DNA of 64,000 nt, from contig NZ_JAUSYQ010000002.1 of assembly GCF_030816965.1 (NCBI RefSeq), positions 9,662,001-9,726,000 on the forward strand. Reading direction: 5' to 3'. The stretch's first letter is position 1, and every line of letters begins with the position of its first letter. The notes under the pieces were generated by a model. That model was not told where the DNA came from, ran no database searches, and saw only the letters and a list, made by a program, of their open reading frames with translations. This stretch comes from Streptomyces canus (GTDB lineage Bacteria > Actinomycetota > Actinomycetes > Streptomycetales > Streptomycetaceae). Both the position numbers and the translations under genes were made by a program. Shown in pieces: positions 25,196-33,591 of the stretch.

Positions 25196-26053
25196 ATGCA
25201 CACCCGCCGCATCGGTGATGTCGAAGTGAGCTCGATCGGTCTGGGCGCCATGCCCATGTCCATCGAGGGACGGCCGGACGAGGAACGCTCCATCGCCACC
25301 ATCCACGCCGCGCTCGACGCGGGCGTGACCCTGATCGACACCGCCGACGCCTACCACCGGGACGCCGACGAGGTCGGCCACAACGAAAGCCTGATCGCCA
25401 AGGCTCTCGCCTCCCACGACCTCGGCGGTGACGTCCTCGTCGCCACGAAGGGCGGGCACCTGCGCCCCGGGGACGGCAGTTGGACGCTCGACGGCAGCCC
25501 CCGGCATCTGAAGGAGGCCTGCGAGGCCTCGCTGAGCCGGCTGGGTGTGGAGGCGATCGGGCTCTACCAGTTCCACCGCCCCGACCCCCGGGTCCCCTAC
25601 GAGGAGTCCGTCGGCGCCGTGCGCGACCTCCTCGACGAGGGCAAGATCCTCCATGCGGGCATCTCCAACGCGAACCCCGACCAGATCCGGCTGGCCAACG
25701 AGATTCTCGGCGGCCGACTGGTCTCCGTGCAGAACCAGTTCTCCCCGGCCTTCCGTTCCAGCGAACCGGAACTGCGGCTGTGCGACGAACTCGGTATCGC
25801 CTTCCTGCCCTGGAGCCCCTTGGGCGGCATCTCCCGGGCGGGCGAACTCGGCTCGGTGCACGCCCCGTTCGCGCGGATCGCCGAGAAGTACGGGGTGAGC
25901 CCGCAGCGGGTCTGCCTGGCCTGGATGCTCGCCAAGTCGCCGGTGGTCGTGCCGATCCCGGGCGCGAGCCGCCCCGAGACTATCCGCGACTCCCTCGCCG
26001 CCACCGACCTCGTGCTCGACGCGGACGAACTCGCGGAGCTGGACGCCGCCTGA
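25196..26053 (+). CDS. aldo/keto reductase
   Basis: The 285-residue protein is a complete TIM-barrel aldo-keto reductase. The catalytic tetrad is visible as Asp48 and Tyr53 (LIDTADAY), Lys85 (VATKGG) and His127 (YQFHRPD). The NADPH site is at the C-terminus (VVVPIPGASRPETIRDSLAATDLVL). It is cytoplasmic and reduces aldehydes or ketones with NADPH. A site AAAGAGG lies upstream of ATG 25196. It is divergent from the Gfo/Idh/MocA gene with 257 bases between starts. Confidence 0.92.
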   Translation: MHTRRIGDVEVSSIGLGAMPMSIEGRPDEERSIATIHAALDAGVTLIDTADAYHRDADEVGHNESLIAKALASHDLGGDVLVATKGGHLRPGDGSWTLDGSPRHLKEACEASLSRLGVEAIGLYQFHRPDPRVPYEESVGAVRDLLDEGKILHAGISNANPDQIRLANEILGGRLVSVQNQFSPAFRSSEPELRLCDELGIAFLPWSPLGGISRAGELGSVHAPFARIAEKYGVSPQRVCLAWMLAKSPVVVPIPGASRPETIRDSLAATDLVLDADELAELDAA

Positions 26054-26133
26054 ACCCTCGCCCGCCCGGCCCCGCCGGTGCCTTCCGCCGCGTCCGCCAC
26101 ATCGCTCTTCCGTGGCCAGGCCCGCGTGCGGAC

Positions 26134-26163
26134 TGGCACCGGCGATCCTGGTGTCTCTAGGAT
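26134..26163 (+). promoter_or_regulatory. candidate promoter of the methyltransferase genes
   Basis: TGGCAC (26134-26139) and TAGGAT (26158-26163) are spaced by 18 bases, a good match to Streptomyces housekeeping promoters. A start near 26170 would leave a leader of about 40 bases before ATG 26212. Confidence 0.45.
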
Positions 26164-26211
26164 GGACTCCCTGTTCTGCCAGGCCAGTTGGCGGCACAAG
26201 CTGGGGGAAAG

Positions 26212-27030
26212 ATGAGCACCGGTAAGAAGCTGTCCACGGAGATCGACGCCTCCGTACCCACGGCCGCACGCATGTACGACCACTATCTGGGCGGCAAGGA
26301 CAACTACGCGGCCGACCGGGCGGCCTGCGAGGAACTCGACAAGGTCGTCCCCAGCACCCGCAGGCTCGCCGTGAACAACCGGCGTTTCCTCCAGCGGGTG
26401 GTGCGGACCCTCTCGACGGACTACGGCATCCGGCAGTACCTGGACCACGGCTCCGGCCTGCCCACCCAGGACAACGTCCACCAGGTGGCCCAGCGCATCG
26501 ACCCCACCACGCACGTCGTCTACGTCGACAACGACCCCATGGTCCTCGTCCACGGCCGGGCGCTGCTCGAGCAGGACGAGCGCACCGCCGTCATCCACGC
26601 GGACATGCGGGAGACCGATGCGATCTTCGCCCACGAGGACACCCAGCGGCTGATCGACTTCTCGCAGCCCGTCGCCGTGCTGTTCAACTCCGTCATGCAC
26701 TGCATCCCCGACAGCGAGACGGACGGGCCGTCCGCGCTGGCCCGCCGGGTCCGCGAGCGGCTCGCGCCCGGCAGCTTCATGGTGATGTGCCAGCTGGTCA
26801 GCGGGGACCCCGAAGTCCGCGACTTCGTCACCAACTTCATGGACCAGGTGACCCAGGGTCACTGGGGCCGGGTGCGTGAGGAGAAGGACGTCGCCGAGTG
26901 GTTCGAGGGACTGGAGATCCTCGACCCGGGCCTCGTGGAGGTCTCCACCTGGCGACCCGACTCCGAGGTGGCCCCCCGCCAGCTCACCCACGAGTGGATC
27001 GAGTTCGGCGGCGTCGCCCGACTCGTCTGA
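26212..27030 (+). CDS. SAM-dependent methyltransferase, DUF574 family
   Basis: The 272-residue protein has the hallmark N-terminus of the actinobacterial DUF574 (Methyltransf_19) family: VPTAARMYDHYLGGKDNYAADR, then NNRRFLQRVVRTL. A SAM-site region follows, YLDHGSGLPTQDNVHQVAQ and VVYVDNDPMVLVHGRALL. The start ATG 26212 is directly preceded by GGGGGAAAG. The family is expanded in Streptomyces and its substrates are unknown. It is followed after 42 bases by an unrelated methyltransferase on the same strand, a likely operon. Confidence 0.92.
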   Translation: MSTGKKLSTEIDASVPTAARMYDHYLGGKDNYAADRAACEELDKVVPSTRRLAVNNRRFLQRVVRTLSTDYGIRQYLDHGSGLPTQDNVHQVAQRIDPTTHVVYVDNDPMVLVHGRALLEQDERTAVIHADMRETDAIFAHEDTQRLIDFSQPVAVLFNSVMHCIPDSETDGPSALARRVRERLAPGSFMVMCQLVSGDPEVRDFVTNFMDQVTQGHWGRVREEKDVAEWFEGLEILDPGLVEVSTWRPDSEVAPRQLTHEWIEFGGVARLV

Positions 27031-27072
27031 TCCGGACCCGAGCGTCCCCGGCGCGACCGGGAAGGAGAGCGA

Positions 27073-27804
27073 ATGGACCGCACCGTACGCACGGTGGAGG
27101 ACGTCCTCCACCTCCTCGACGGCCTGTTCGCTCCCCAGGCCGATCGCTGGAGCGCGGACGCCGGTTCCTGGTGGGACGGCTTCTACGCGGACCGCTCCAA
27201 GCCCGTTCCCTTCTTCGTGCCGAAGCCGGACGAGAACCTGGTGTCGTACCTCGACCGCGGCCTCATCACCCCGGGCCGCGCCCTCGATCTGGGCTGCGGG
27301 CCGGGCCGCAACGCGCTGCACCTCGCCTCCCTCGGCTTCGAGGTCGACGCCGTCGATCTCTCACCCGGCGCCATCGCCTGGGCCAGGGAGCGTGCGCACG
27401 AGACGGCGGCCGACGTCCGCTTCGTGTGCGGCGATGCCTTCTCACTGCCGGACACCGGACTTGGCGGCCCCTACGACCTGATCTACGACTCCGGCTGTTT
27501 CCACCATCTGCCGCCGCACCGTCGCGTCAGCTACCTGGCACTCCTGGAACGGCACCTCGCGCCCGGCGGCCGCTTCGGCATCGTCTGCTTCGCCGACGGG
27601 GCCATGGGATCGGACCTGCCGGACGCGGAGGTGTATCGCCAGGGCCGACTCGACGGCGGTCTCGCCTACTCGGCCCGGTCTCTGCGCCGGATCTTCCGCG
27701 ACCTGACCGAGATCGAACTGCGCCGCATGCGCGACGAGCCGCCCGACTCCTCCTGCTTCGGCGAACCCTTCCTCTGGGCAGGACTGTTCGGCCGTGACCA
27801 CTGA
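27073..27804 (+). CDS. class I SAM-dependent methyltransferase
   Basis: The 243-residue protein carries methyltransferase motif I, ALDLGCGPGRNA (residues 70-81), followed by FEVDAVDLSPGAIAWAR (motif II acidic residue) and GPYDLIYDSGCFHHLPPHRR (motif III/IV). It ends with LAPGGRFGIVCFADG. It resembles TehB/thiopurine-type methyltransferases by the compact fold and the DSGCFHHL motif, but the substrate is not determinable. ATG 27073 has GGAGAG upstream. It is preceded by the DUF574 gene and followed by a small hypothetical gene. Confidence 0.9.
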   Translation: MDRTVRTVEDVLHLLDGLFAPQADRWSADAGSWWDGFYADRSKPVPFFVPKPDENLVSYLDRGLITPGRALDLGCGPGRNALHLASLGFEVDAVDLSPGAIAWARERAHETAADVRFVCGDAFSLPDTGLGGPYDLIYDSGCFHHLPPHRRVSYLALLERHLAPGGRFGIVCFADGAMGSDLPDAEVYRQGRLDGGLAYSARSLRRIFRDLTEIELRRMRDEPPDSSCFGEPFLWAGLFGRDH

Positions 27805-27808
27805 GAGC

Positions 27809-27839
27809 TTGCGCGTCCGCGCCGTCCAACGTCTACGTT
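27809..27839 (+). promoter_or_regulatory. candidate promoter for a leaderless transcript
   Basis: TTGCGC (27809-27814) and TACGTT (27834-27839) are 19 bases apart, and the GTG start at 27847 lies 7 bases after the -10. There is no ribosome site before that GTG, which fits a leaderless mRNA. Spacing is one or two bases longer than optimal. Confidence 0.35.
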
Positions 27840-27846
27840 CCTGCCG

Positions 27847-28227
27847 GTGAAGACCTGGACGGAGCGCCCTGCCAAGACCGACGTCGAGGCAGCCATGTGT
27901 CACTACCTCGGTCTGCTCCGAGCGGGGAAGATCCTTGAGGCCGAACAGCTCGTCGATCACCCGCCCGTCCGGCATGTGCTCAAGTCGCTGTGGGACGGCT
28001 CCATCGCGGCCGGCGCGGCGAGTGGCGGCCTTGCCGTGGACGCGTGGGAGCGGGACTTGTCATGGTTCAGCGAACTCGATGTCGCGGACTTCCACTGGGG
28101 TGATACAGGCAGCCATGTCTACGCCGAGCTCACCTACCGCGCACAGATGATCGAGGTGGCGTTGGGGTTCTGGGTCAAAGCCACCGATGCCGGCTGGGTC
28201 GTCGCGGGACCATCCACCCTCTGGTAG
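27847..28227 (+). CDS. hypothetical protein
   Basis: The 126-residue protein begins MKTWTERPAKTDVEAAMCHYLGLLRAGKILEAEQL, continues DLSWFSELDVADFHWGDTGSHVYAELTYRAQMIEVALGFWVK and ends WVVAGPSTLW. The helix then strand pattern, with a final tryptophan-rich strand, is reminiscent of NTF2-like folds, but I do not recognise a family. GTG 27847 lacks a ribosome site and may be leaderless. It is GC-poorer and less biased in third positions than neighbouring genes, which could indicate acquisition. No membrane or signal segment is present. Confidence 0.6.
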   Translation: MKTWTERPAKTDVEAAMCHYLGLLRAGKILEAEQLVDHPPVRHVLKSLWDGSIAAGAASGGLAVDAWERDLSWFSELDVADFHWGDTGSHVYAELTYRAQMIEVALGFWVKATDAGWVVAGPSTLW

Positions 28228-28315
28228 GACACAGGACCGAGCACGGGAACCACCAGCCCCACCACAGCCTCACCCAGAGGTGCACATCAGCCCACGAACC
28301 GCCCTCTGCCGATTC

Positions 28316-29233
28316 TCAGCCGCCGTAACGCTGCTCCATCGTCTGCTGCAACAGCCGCAGCGAGTCCCGGGGTTTGAGCGCGTCGTCCGCCAGCCGGTCC
28401 AGGGCGAGCCGGTACTCCTCCGTCTCGTCCCGGTCCTCCAGGAAGTTCGCGCTCTTGATGTGCTCCAGGTAGACGACGTCCGGCAGATCGAGGCCCCCGA
28501 AGCGGAGGTAGGTGATCGGTATGGCCGGGGCGGACGCGTTGGTCACGTCCAAGGGGACGACCTGCACCGTCACATGGGGGCGCCGGGCCATCTCGACGAG
28601 GTGCGCCAGCTGTGCCCGCATGACCTCCCGGCTGCCCAGCACCCGCAGCAGCACCGACTCGTCGATCACCGCCCACAGCTGCGGGGGGTCCGCGCGCTGC
28701 AGCAACTGCGCACGCCGCGTGCGCAGTTCGACGCGTCGCGCCACCTCGCCGGCCGCCGCGGTCGGCAGGCCGCGTTCCACCACCGCCCGCGTGTAGTCCG
28801 GGGTCTGGAGCAGGCCGGGGACGTACTGGATCTCGAAGGTACGGATCGCCGCGGCCGCCTCCTGCAGCCCGACCAGACGGTCGAACCACTCGGGCATCAG
28901 TCGCTTGTCGTACCGCTGCCACCAGCCCGGCTCACCGGCCCGCTGCAACAGCTTGAGCAGTACCGAGGCCTCGTAGTCGTCGGTGCCGTACAGCTCGAGG
29001 AGGGCGCGGACGTCGCTCTCCGACGGGGGCTTGCGGCCCTTGCCCGACTCGATGCGGGACAGCTTCGCCGGGCTGAACCCGAGGGCCCGCGCCGCCTGGT
29101 CCTGGGCGAGTCCGGCATCCTCGCGGAATCCCGCCAACTGGACGCCGACCAGCATCTTCAGCAGGGTGGGAGCCGGTTCGGACCGGTCCAGATACGGTTC
29201 CAGGCGGGAGGTGCGATGGGACGCGGCAGACAT
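28316..29233 (-). CDS. XRE-family HTH regulator with DUF5753 (Scr1 type)
   Basis: The 305-residue protein has a helix-turn-helix at about residues 31-82 (VQLAGFREDAGLAQDQAARAL then SPAKLSRIESGKGRKP). A DUF5753 domain follows at about 105-300 (FEIQYVPGLLQTPDYTRAVV; DESVLLRVLGSREVMRAQLAHL; VVYLEHIKSANFLED). These are typical of the expanded Streptomyces WhiJ-like family. ATG 29233 was chosen over 29365, which adds 44 residues outside the domain. It is followed upstream by a DUF397 gene on the same strand and a divergent ATPase gene; this triad recurs in Streptomyces as bldB/whiJ/abaA-type clusters. Confidence 0.92.
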   Translation of the reverse strand: MSAASHRTSRLEPYLDRSEPAPTLLKMLVGVQLAGFREDAGLAQDQAARALGFSPAKLSRIESGKGRKPPSESDVRALLELYGTDDYEASVLLKLLQRAGEPGWWQRYDKRLMPEWFDRLVGLQEAAAAIRTFEIQYVPGLLQTPDYTRAVVERGLPTAAAGEVARRVELRTRRAQLLQRADPPQLWAVIDESVLLRVLGSREVMRAQLAHLVEMARRPHVTVQVVPLDVTNASAPAIPITYLRFGGLDLPDVVYLEHIKSANFLEDRDETEEYRLALDRLADDALKPRDSLRLLQQTMEQRYGG

Positions 29234-29361
29234 CCTGACTCCCAGTAAACCGGCACAGAGACGACTCACACTATCGCACGCAGTGTGGCCGTTCCGCATC
29301 ATTCCGTAGGTGCCGGTGGCGGCACGGGAGTTGGGACCACCGGCACCTCGGATCCCGCACC

Positions 29362-29592
29362 TCACAGGAGGTGGTCGAACTCACCGTCCTTCGCGCCGGC
29401 GAGGAACGCCGCGACCTCGGCCGGTGTGTAGACCAGCGCGGGACCGTCGGGATCACGGGAGTTGCGCAGCGCGACGCCGCCGTCGACGAGTGTGGCCACT
29501 TCGACGCAGTTGCCCTCGGCGTTGCTGTGCCGGCTCTTGACCCAGCGGGCGTCGAGCGAACTCGCCCGCACTCCGTTCTGCACTGGTGGCAC
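29362..29592 (-). CDS. DUF397 domain-containing protein
   Basis: The 76-residue protein has the diagnostic DUF397 sequence: ARWVKSRHSNAEGNCVEVATL then GVALRNSRDPDGPALVYTPAEVAAFLAGAKDGEFD. GTG 29592 is used because AAGGAG lies six bases upstream; the frame open to 29691 adds an unlikely N-terminus. DUF397 proteins are usually encoded beside DUF5753 HTH regulators and modulate them in development or antibiotic control. Here the partner lies 128 bases downstream on the same strand. Product is a small cytoplasmic protein. Confidence 0.93.
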   Translation of the reverse strand: MPPVQNGVRASSLDARWVKSRHSNAEGNCVEVATLVDGGVALRNSRDPDGPALVYTPAEVAAFLAGAKDGEFDHLL

Positions 29593-29708
29593 TGCAGTCT
29601 CCTTGCTGTTCACGTTCTTCGCCGGGCGCCGTGCCCGGCCGTGCGGGGTGGGACAGGGGTGAACAACCGCAACCTCCGCGGCCCCACCCAATGTTCGCGC
29701 AATTTCTC

Positions 29709-29720
29709 GTGCAATTGCAC
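29709..29720. promoter_or_regulatory. 12-bp palindrome between DUF397 and ATPase genes
   Basis: GTGCAATTGCAC is a perfect palindrome, with a related half GCGCAATT about 10 bases to the left. AT-rich bases here are rare for the window. It lies 117 bases upstream of the DUF397 start and 84 upstream of the ATPase start, a likely operator for the HTH regulator encoded next door. Confidence 0.5.
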
Positions 29721-29803
29721 GCGGGCGCCTTCAGCGTGGATACTAGCTCCAGCGTCAACCCCTGCGGTTGCGCCCCGTCTTGACGTCGCATCAAGGAGAT
29801 GCC

Positions 29804-30346
29804 GTGTCGTCACCTGCGAACCACGCGATCCGGCCGCCGAGCCAGGCTGTGCCGGAGGCGGGTGATGCGGGCCCGGCCGGTGAGACCCTGCGGCATCCCG
29901 GTCCCGCCGGCGCACAGCGGCGCCCGGGCCCCCTCGACACCGCCGCGCTGCTCGTCAACTGCAGCAAGGAGGGTTTCGCCCGGGCCCGCGCCTTCACCCG
30001 CGAGACGCTGAGCTACTGGTCCCTCGACCATCGCAGCGACGACGCCACCCTCGTGATCACCGAACTCGCGGCCAACGCCGTGGCGCACGCGGTGCCCCGG
30101 CCCGCGGCGGACGGTGCGGCCGAGGTGTGGCTGGGGTTGTCCCTGGACCCCGCCCATCTGCTGGTGACCGTCTCCGACCCCGGTGACGAGCCGCCCGCGT
30201 ACACGCCCGCCGACGTCAACGCCCTGCGGGAGCACGGCCGTGGCCTGCACATCGTCGACGCCCTGGCTCAGGAGTGGGGCTGGACCTCGCAGCCCCCGGC
30301 CGGCAAGTCCGTCTGGGCCAAGCTGTCGACCGCCCCTCCTCCCTGA
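29804..30346 (+). CDS. ATP-binding protein, anti-sigma (RsbW/AbaA)-like
   Basis: The 180-residue protein has an unstructured N-terminus of about 45 residues followed by a GHKL histidine-kinase-like ATPase domain. N box ELAANAVAHA is at residues 87-96, G1 box VSDPGDEPP at 123-131 and G2 box HGRGLHIVDALAQEWGW at 144-160. GTG 29804 has AAGGAG seven bases upstream. Such Streptomyces proteins act as anti-sigma-like serine kinases. Its place divergent from the DUF397/HTH pair matches AbaA-type clusters. It is cytoplasmic. Confidence 0.9.
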   Translation: MSSPANHAIRPPSQAVPEAGDAGPAGETLRHPGPAGAQRRPGPLDTAALLVNCSKEGFARARAFTRETLSYWSLDHRSDDATLVITELAANAVAHAVPRPAADGAAEVWLGLSLDPAHLLVTVSDPGDEPPAYTPADVNALREHGRGLHIVDALAQEWGWTSQPPAGKSVWAKLSTAPPP

Positions 30347-30374
30347 CATGACTGCCGTGGAAAGGTCTTACGTC

Positions 30375-30917
30375 ATGCGCACCGCTTCGGACCAGCCGAG
30401 CAACGAGCGCACCAGCCGCCCCGCGTCCACGACCGGGGTGACGCCGACCACGCCCCTCGCGGCGCTGAGCCGGGTCCCCTGGGCCGAGATCCAGGACTCC
30501 ACCGGCTGCGCCGCGGGCATCCCTCTGCTCCTCAACAGCGTGGCCTGGGGTGACCCCGACACGGCCAGCGCCGCACTCGGTGACCTGCGCAAGCGCATCT
30601 GCCAGTACGGCTTCGTCGTGGAGCAGGCCACCGCCGCCACGGTCCCCTTCCTCTGGGAACTCGCCCAAATGCCCCAGGTGACCTGCCGGGCGGAGATCAT
30701 CCAGCTGCTTCGGAGCATCGCCGGCGCCCGCCAGTGGGAGAGCACGGCGGCCGTCTACCCCAAGCTGCTCAACCACCGCGAGAACCCCGTGGTGTGGGAG
30801 CGCCGGGCTCGTCAGGCCGTCCGCGCCAAGAGCGGCGCCCTCAGCCGGCTCATGGCCGACGAGGACACCGCGATCGCCCACGCCACCACGGAACTCGCTC
30901 GCACTCTGGACGAGTAG
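30375..30917 (+). CDS. conserved hypothetical, helical-repeat-like protein
   Basis: From ATG 30375 the protein has 180 residues; GGAAAGG sits nine bases before it, which is why I prefer it to ATG 30348. After a disordered Thr/Ser/Pro-rich start it has helices PWAEIQDSTGCAAGIPLLLNSVAWG, AALGDLRKRICQYGFVVEQATAATVPFLWELA and AEIIQLLRSIAGARQWE. These resemble HEAT-type repeats of a Streptomyces family of unknown function. It lies 28 bases after the ATPase gene and could be its operon partner. Confidence 0.65.
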   Translation: MRTASDQPSNERTSRPASTTGVTPTTPLAALSRVPWAEIQDSTGCAAGIPLLLNSVAWGDPDTASAALGDLRKRICQYGFVVEQATAATVPFLWELAQMPQVTCRAEIIQLLRSIAGARQWESTAAVYPKLLNHRENPVVWERRARQAVRAKSGALSRLMADEDTAIAHATTELARTLDE

Positions 30918-31006
30918 GAGTCCTCTCCACCACCTGGTGTATCCCTTGCCGACGAGGGGGAGAAAGCGCTTGCCCTCACATCGGCAACCTGGGAGGACCG
31001 CCGACG

Positions 31007-32773
31007 ATGGCCTCGTCGCTGGAGAAACCGCTCGACCACCGCTATCGGGGCGAACACCCGATACGCACACTCGCCTACCTGTTCCGCGCCGACCGCCGCC
31101 GACTGGCCGCGGCCGCCACGGTGTTCACCGTCAAGCACAGCCCGGTGTGGCTGCTGCCCCTGATCACGGCGTCCATCATCGACACCGTCGTCCAGCACCA
31201 GCCGATCTCCCGGCTCTGGACGAGCACGGGCGTCATCCTGTTCATCCTGCTGGTCAACTACCCCCTGCATCTCCTCTACGTCCGCCTCCTGTACGGCAGC
31301 GTCCGCCGCATGGGCACCACCCTGCGCTCCGCCCTGTGCACCCGCATGCAGCAGCTGTCCATCGGCTACCACTCACGGGTCAGCGCCGGTGTGCTGCAGG
31401 CGAAGGTGGTGCGGGACGTCGAGACCGTCGAACAGATGGTGCAGCAGACCGCGGAGACCGGCCTCGGCGCGATCACCGTGCTCGTCGGCGGCCTCGTCAT
31501 CATCGCCGTAAGGACACCGGAGTTCGTGCCGGTCTTCCTCGTCGTCGTGCCCGCCGCCGCCCTCGTCGTGGCTCGCCTCAGGGCCCGGCTGCGCACCCAC
31601 AACGAACACTTCCGGCACGAGGTCGAGACCCTGTCGTCCCGCGTCACGGAGATGACCCGCCTCATCCCGGTCACCCGCGCCCACGGCCTGGAGGGCAAGG
31701 CACTGCGCCGCATGGACGGCACCCTGCGCCGCCTGCTCACCTCCGGAATGCGTCTCGACCTGGTCAACGGGCGCTTCGGCTCGCTGGCCTGGGTCGTCCT
31801 CAACGTGGTCGGCGTGCTCGTTCTCGCCGCGGCCGCGCTGGTGTCGTACTACGGCGTCTGGGGCGTCACCCCCGGCGACGTCGTGATGCTCAGCGCGTTC
31901 CTGACCACGCTCACCAACTCCACGACAACGTTGGCGGGACTGGCCCCGGTCATCACCAAGGGCCTGGAGTCCGTCCGTTCCGTCGGTGAGGTGCTCCAGG
32001 CGCCCGAGCTGGAGGACAACGAGGGCAAGGCCCAGGTCGATTCGGTGCGCGGGGCCGTCGAATTCCAAGGCGTGGGCCACGCGTACGACAACGGGCGGCC
32101 CGCCGTGCGGGACTTCACCCTCTCCGTCACCCCCGGCGAGACCATCGCCCTGGTCGGCGCGTCAGGCGCAGGCAAGTCCACCGTCCTGAACCTCGTCATC
32201 GGTTTCATCCGGCCCACCTCGGGACGGCTGCTGCTCGACGGGACCGACATGAACACCCTCGACCTGCGCACCTACCGGCGGTTCGTGTCCGTCGTGCCGC
32301 AGGAGTCCATCCTCTTCGACGGCACGATCCGGGATAACGTCGCCTACGGCATGGACGACGCGGACGAGGAAACGGTACGGGCGGCGCTTCGCGACGCGAA
32401 CGCACTGGAGTTCGTGGACCGGCTGCCGCAGGGCCTCGACACCCTGGTCGGCGAGCGCGGCGCCCGGCTGTCCGGCGGGCAGCGCCAGCGACTGGCCATC
32501 GCCCGGGCCCTGATCCGTGATCCGCGGGTCCTGGTCCTCGACGAGGCGACCTCGGCCCTGGACACCCGCTCCGAGGCGCTCGTCCAGCAGGCGCTCGCCC
32601 GGCTGCTGCACGGACGCACGACGTTCGTGGTCGCGCACCGGCTGTCGACCGTGCGGGGCGCCGATCGCATCGTGGTGATGGGGGAGGGCCGGATCCTGGA
32701 GACCGGCACCCACGAGGAACTCCTGCGCCGCGGCGGGGCCTACACCGCGCTGCACGCCGGACAGGTCGCCTGA
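31007..32773 (+). CDS. ABC transporter, fused permease and ATPase (half transporter)
   Basis: The 588-residue protein has six membrane segments (residues about 35-310) and a C-terminal nucleotide-binding domain. Walker A GASGAGKS is near residue 384, the signature LSGGQRQR near 489, Walker B VLVLDEATSALD near 509, and an H-loop in FVVAHRLSTVRGADR. This is a complete type I exporter half that would dimerise. ATG 31007 has GGGAGG upstream with 10-base spacing; earlier in-frame starts give a low-sense arginine-rich N-terminus. It stands alone, without a partner half. Substrate is unknown. Confidence 0.93.
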   Translation: MASSLEKPLDHRYRGEHPIRTLAYLFRADRRRLAAAATVFTVKHSPVWLLPLITASIIDTVVQHQPISRLWTSTGVILFILLVNYPLHLLYVRLLYGSVRRMGTTLRSALCTRMQQLSIGYHSRVSAGVLQAKVVRDVETVEQMVQQTAETGLGAITVLVGGLVIIAVRTPEFVPVFLVVVPAAALVVARLRARLRTHNEHFRHEVETLSSRVTEMTRLIPVTRAHGLEGKALRRMDGTLRRLLTSGMRLDLVNGRFGSLAWVVLNVVGVLVLAAAALVSYYGVWGVTPGDVVMLSAFLTTLTNSTTTLAGLAPVITKGLESVRSVGEVLQAPELEDNEGKAQVDSVRGAVEFQGVGHAYDNGRPAVRDFTLSVTPGETIALVGASGAGKSTVLNLVIGFIRPTSGRLLLDGTDMNTLDLRTYRRFVSVVPQESILFDGTIRDNVAYGMDDADEETVRAALRDANALEFVDRLPQGLDTLVGERGARLSGGQRQRLAIARALIRDPRVLVLDEATSALDTRSEALVQQALARLLHGRTTFVVAHRLSTVRGADRIVVMGEGRILETGTHEELLRRGGAYTALHAGQVA

Positions 32774-32792
32774 CCAGGCCGCCTGCCAGGCG

Positions 32793-33149
32793 TCACGCCG
32801 CGCTGCTCCGGGGCACCCGGCGGGGGCACGCCGAGTCGTGGTCGGTGCCGCAGCTCGTCCACCAGCGTTCACAGCACGCTGTGTCGAGCTCGGCGCGGAC
32901 CATGTCGTCGGCGGCCTCCGCGCCGGGCCCCCCGGGGCCCGCCGCCCGCCTCCACATTTCGGCCAGGGCACGCCGTTGGTCGCAGAGCACGCTTTCGCGT
33001 ACGACCGCGATGACCGGGACCAGGCTCGCGGCGGCGAACAGGCACACGACCCCCGGGGGGTCGTGACGCAGCGCGAGGACCGCGGTCCACGCCAGTCCGG
33101 TGCTCGTCGCGAGGTAGAGGGCGCTGAGGAGGCCTGCGGAGCGGTTCAT
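32793..33149 (-). CDS. small membrane protein with a Cys-rich tail
   Basis: The 118-residue protein starts at ATG 33149, since the longer reading begins with TTG. It has two membrane segments (LLSALYLATSTGLAWTAVLAL and GVVCLFAAASLVPVIAVV) and a cytoplasmic helix VLCDQRRALAEMWRRAAG. The C-terminus holds four cysteines in DTACCERWWTSCGTDHDSACP, spaced as if for metal binding or disulfides. I do not recognise the family. It ends 20 bases from the ABC transporter gene in tail-to-tail orientation. Confidence 0.65.
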   Translation of the reverse strand: MNRSAGLLSALYLATSTGLAWTAVLALRHDPPGVVCLFAAASLVPVIAVVRESVLCDQRRALAEMWRRAAGPGGPGAEAADDMVRAELDTACCERWWTSCGTDHDSACPRRVPRSSAA

Positions 33150-33323
33150 GGGCGTATACCGTTCATGGTGCGAGGGATGCCCCTTGTTCAACGGTTTGCG
33201 GCGCTTGGGGAAGCGGGTCCGGCCGCACGGTATTGCGCCAATCGCGTGCCGAGCGGCAGCGGATGGGATTGAGCCGGTGCAGATGGGGCATACGCAGCGA
33301 AAAATTCGAGAGAGGGGCGCTAC

Positions 33324-33566
33324 GTGCTCGTTCCGGACCCGAAGGCCGTCAGGACCCTGCTGACCCGGTATGCGTCATTGAGGATCGCTCAGGCGGAGAG
33401 GGAGAGACCGGCGGCGGCTCGTGAGCTGGAGGACGTCAGTTACACACTGTGCGTGATGATGGGCACCACCGACGTCCGTGAAGCGGTCGCCAGGGCGGAC
33501 GCTCTGCTGCCGGCCGCCGGATGTGCGGACCCGGACAGCGAGAACAGCCTGCCACTGGCCGGGTGA
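33324..33566 (+). CDS. DUF5133 domain-containing protein
   Basis: The 80-residue protein reads MLVPDPKAVRTLLTRYASLRIAQ, a helix, then LEDVSYTLCVMMGTTDVREAVARADALL. This is the DUF5133 pattern common in Streptomyces, with the conserved YTLCVxxGT core. GTG 33324 has GAGAGGGG upstream. The family is of unknown role and likely cytoplasmic. It converges on the GlxA-type regulator gene 25 bases away. Confidence 0.88.
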   Translation: MLVPDPKAVRTLLTRYASLRIAQAERERPAAARELEDVSYTLCVMMGTTDVREAVARADALLPAAGCADPDSENSLPLAG

Positions 33567-33591
33567 CACCGGGCCGGACCCGGCGGGCGGT

